From assembly GCA_965652545.1 (NCBI GenBank), contig CBFGWV010000010.1:1-47540 (forward strand): DNA of 47,540 bases, read 5' to 3'. Below, one piece after another: positions 45,474-47,540 of this stretch (position 1 is the first letter of the stretch; each line of letters opens with the position of its first letter). Source of the stretch: CBFGWV01 sp965652545 (GTDB lineage Bacteria > Pseudomonadota > Gammaproteobacteria > Competibacterales > Competibacteraceae). The notes below the pieces were generated by a model. It was not told the DNA's origin, did not search any database, and was given only the letters and a program-made list of their open reading frames with translations. The position numbers and the translations under genes were made by a program.

Positions 45474-45522
45474 GTGTGACGCCATGGCAGACAGCGCCCG
45501 GGAACGATACATCTAGGAGCGA

Positions 45523-45984
45523 ATGCGGTTGAATCGCCAACTCTACCCTGCCCTGTGGTGCGCAGCCACGGGCCTGTTCTTGGCCGGAATCGGTCTGCCG
45601 ATGTTTACCCTGCAGTCGCTGTGGGTGTTCAAGGACTCAGTATCCATCGTCAGCGCGGTCGGCAAGCTGGCCCAGAGCGGTCAATGGTGGCTGGCCATAT
45701 TGATCGGCGGTTTCAGCATCGTGTTGCCGATGGCTAAGCTCATCGCCCTGAGCCCCTGGCCGGTCGGCCCGGTGGCCCGCTTCAGCCATTGGCTGCACGC
45801 GCTCGGCCGCTGGTCCATGCTCGATGTGTTCGTTGTGGCGGTGCTGGTGGTCGTGGTCAAGCTCAAGGCCTTGACCAAGGTGCAGATCGAGTGGGGCTTG
45901 TATGCGTTCGCCGCCTCCGTCCTGCTGACGTTGGTGATCAGCCATTTCCACGCTGCCGAACAGCCCGCGGCGGCAACCTCATGA
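45523..45984 (+). CDS. pqiA: paraquat-inducible protein A-like membrane protein
   Basis: The 153-residue product is one PqiA repeat: four membrane helices starting YPALWCAATGLFLAGIGLPM, with GFSIVLPMAKLIAL, the family hallmark HWLHALGRWSMLDVFVVAVL in the middle, and VLLTLVISHF last. PqiA proteins belong to an envelope lipid-transport/stress system with PqiB and MlaD-type MCE proteins. This single-domain form is half the length of E. coli PqiA (closer to one half of YebS). ATG follows TAGGAGCGA. The TPR gene overlaps its stop codon by four bases. Confidence 0.9.
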   Translation: MRLNRQLYPALWCAATGLFLAGIGLPMFTLQSLWVFKDSVSIVSAVGKLAQSGQWWLAILIGGFSIVLPMAKLIALSPWPVGPVARFSHWLHALGRWSMLDVFVVAVLVVVVKLKALTKVQIEWGLYAFAASVLLTLVISHFHAAEQPAAATS

Positions 45985-47468
45985 CACGCCACACTGACGA
46001 TGCGCCCTCGGTCCTGGCGCAGGCCTTTGAGCTGATTCGCCAGGGACGGACTGTCGAGGCCGAAGAGACGGCCGTTCAAGCCGTACGGGCCGCGGAAGAG
46101 GCCTTCGGTGCCGGCAGCGAGGCGCTGGCATCGCTCTGGAACGATCTGGGAACGGTACGGCTGAATGTCGGTGACACGCGCGGGGCCGTCGCCGCCTACC
46201 GCGAGGCCTGCGCCGGCCCGATGCCGGTGGCTGAAACCGCCTTGCGTGACCGGTTGACCTATCTCATGAATCTCGGCATGGCCTTGCACCAGGCCGGCGA
46301 GCCTGAGGATGCCGAGACAGTGTTCCGGCAAGGGCTGGAGGGCAGGGCGGCGTACTATGGCCCCGAGCACCCAGGTTACGCTTTCGGCATGGAGCCCTTG
46401 GCCGACCTGCTCATGCAGACCGGCCGGGTGGACGAGGCCTTGGACATGCTCGATGCCACGGTGTCGATCTTCTGGGAGAACGCGCATCCCCGCGTGGCCA
46501 CGGCCTTGATGCTGCGTGCCGAGGCGTTGGTGCTCGGCGGCCACGATGAGGCGCCGTTCGATGGCTTGGAGGCGGTGCCGGATGAGATCGTCGAGGCCAT
46601 CGCAACGCATGCCATGGGCCGTCGTCATACCACGGACCCCGGTATCTTGAGCGGGGTGTTGCAGGCACTCTTGCCAGTGTTTCGGGGTCGGTTCGATCCG
46701 GCACACACACTGATCACCCAGATGCTGGCCTGTATTGCCAACCTGGAAGCCGCCCGCGGCGCGGACGCGGATGCCGGCGTGCGGCTGCACGCCGCCGGTG
46801 AACTGGTCGCCCTGTTCGATGAACAAGCCCGCCCGCGGGAGGCGCTACAGGCGACGCTCGGGTTGGCGCTGGCCTTGAGCGATGCCGGAGAGCATGACGA
46901 TGCCGTCACCGCCTATCGGGAGGCGAGTGCCCGGGCCGAAATGTTGGACGACCCCGCCGCACACTCCCTGGCACTGCGCAATCTGGGTCTGCTGCTGGCC
47001 GAGCTCGGTCGTGACGAGCCGGCTGAGGCCGCGCTGATCGGTGCCGTGAGCACGGCCGAGGATACGAGCGACACCGGGCTGCTGGTGCGTGCGTGGATCG
47101 CCCTGGGCATTTTCTGCCAACACCGGCGGCGCTTTGACGAGGCAAGGGCTTTGCTGACAAGGGCATTGGAGCAGGCCGACCCGGCCGAGCCGGACACCAT
47201 CGTTGCGCGCTCGCACCTCAGGGCGCTCGATGCCGGCGATGGCTGCGGTTGCGGTGACACCGGTGCCGCGATGGCCGAGGCCTTCCGCGAATTTGTGCTC
47301 GGCCGCTTGCCACATGATCTGCTGGAAGAGTTCGCGGCCGAATGGGTCGATGGTGACTTCCAACTGCATGTGCGCTTACAGCGTGAGCCCACGGAGACGG
47401 AGCTGGATCACCTCAACCGGGTGATCAACCATGCGCTGACCGAGTTCAGGACGCGCTTGCGTGGCTGA
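45981..47468 (+). CDS. tetratricopeptide-repeat protein
   Basis: With the ATG overlapping the pqiA stop (ATGA) the product is 495 residues. The frame open to 45789 lies antiparallel to no start signal and is not used. TPR-like helical pairs run through the protein, for example AEETAVQAVRAAEEAFGAGS, LGMALHQAGEPEDAETVFRQ, DLLMQTGRVDEALDMLDATV, LAELGRDEPAEAALIGAV and ARALLTRALEQADPAEPDTI. They have the Kinesin-light-chain/TPR_10 flavour. There is no signal peptide. A CGCGD motif near 427 and an acidic C-terminal domain follow. Translational coupling to pqiA implies a partner role in the envelope system. Confidence 0.85.
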   Translation: MTRHTDDAPSVLAQAFELIRQGRTVEAEETAVQAVRAAEEAFGAGSEALASLWNDLGTVRLNVGDTRGAVAAYREACAGPMPVAETALRDRLTYLMNLGMALHQAGEPEDAETVFRQGLEGRAAYYGPEHPGYAFGMEPLADLLMQTGRVDEALDMLDATVSIFWENAHPRVATALMLRAEALVLGGHDEAPFDGLEAVPDEIVEAIATHAMGRRHTTDPGILSGVLQALLPVFRGRFDPAHTLITQMLACIANLEAARGADADAGVRLHAAGELVALFDEQARPREALQATLGLALALSDAGEHDDAVTAYREASARAEMLDDPAAHSLALRNLGLLLAELGRDEPAEAALIGAVSTAEDTSDTGLLVRAWIALGIFCQHRRRFDEARALLTRALEQADPAEPDTIVARSHLRALDAGDGCGCGDTGAAMAEAFREFVLGRLPHDLLEEFAAEWVDGDFQLHVRLQREPTETELDHLNRVINHALTEFRTRLRG

Positions 47469-47540
47469 GGGCGGCGTCACGGGACGCTCGCGCTGGCGGC
47501 GGCTGTGGGTATGGGTGGGCAGTGGACTGGCCGGCGTTCT
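47461..47540 (+). CDS. start of a probable membrane protein (3' end outside window)
   Basis: A GTG at 47461, overlapping the TPR stop by eight bases, opens VAEGGVTGRSRWRRLWVWVG followed by SGLAGV, a basic segment leading straight into a hydrophobic helix. That is the usual start of an inner-membrane-anchored protein. Given the pqiA neighbour, an MCE/MlaD-type or AsmA-like protein is possible, but only 26 codons are visible. Confidence 0.5.
   Translation, partial: MAEGGVTGRSRWRRLWVWVGSGLAGV

Noticed and set aside
45377..45480. Heptamer arrays considered as a CRISPR or origin iteron set
   Set aside because: Units are 7 bp, without spacers, and no cas or replication gene is nearby.

Overview
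This window reads as a chromosomal stretch of a high-GC, free-living proteobacterium, most likely a gammaproteobacterium. That placement is an inference from gene content: a PqiA-type membrane protein, acetoacetate-CoA ligase, a GGDEF cyclase, a DAHL-like sensor kinase and LiuR-like palindromes ahead of a branched-chain-type ABC operon. There is no rRNA, tRNA, CRISPR array, complete insertion sequence or integrase. Genes lie on both strands with many convergent pairs, so most of the window is mosaic accessory sequence. The right-hand 10 kb is an orderly catabolic operon.

Left part (1-15.4 kb): the tail of an NmrA-like protein, a VOC protein, a glutathione S-transferase, two small unknown proteins and a composite hairpin repeat. 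Next comes an octahaem cytochrome c with C-terminal TPRs, followed by a lipoprotein sulfatase that ends in a dockerin-like calcium module. Then follow a DUF1801 protein, a two-haem cytochrome, an EamA exporter, a small carboxypeptidase-regulatory-fold protein, a PIN toxin-antitoxin pair with a palindromic operator, a FabF-type ketosynthase divergent from a TetR regulator, a GFA protein and a secreted unknown.

Middle part (15.4-32 kb): several proteins look like surface, secreted or eukaryote-like repeat proteins. These are an acidic protein with EF-hand-like loops, a thaumatin-like protein, an ankyrin-like protein, an 856-residue Pro/Gly-rich protein and a leucine-rich-repeat protein. They are interspersed with a DUF1772-like membrane protein, a patatin-like lipase whose 5' end abuts a hairpin-rich MITE, a diguanylate cyclase and a tightly coupled operon of di-haem MauG/CCP peroxidase, DAHL-like sensor kinase and double-receiver regulator. 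A SEC-C gene broken by two frameshifts closes this part.

Right part (32-47.5 kb): a three-gene cluster encodes an extremely Trp-rich protein, a DUF1360 membrane protein and a small Cys-rich protein. It is followed by two palindromic operator-like sites and a long co-directional operon: livG-like ATPase, acyl-CoA synthetase, livH-like and livM-like permeases, substrate-binding protein, livF-like ATPase and a PaaK-like ligase, then acetoacetate-CoA ligase. Together these suggest import of a carboxylic acid or amino-acid-like substrate, its CoA activation and linkage to acetoacetyl-CoA metabolism. The window ends in a pqiA-like gene coupled to a TPR gene and the first codons of another membrane protein.

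The best candidates for something undescribed are the Trp-rich/DUF1360/Cys-rich cluster, the peroxidase-kinase-regulator operon, the octahaem cytochrome/dockerin-sulfatase pair, the bacterial thaumatin-like protein and the structured MITE.
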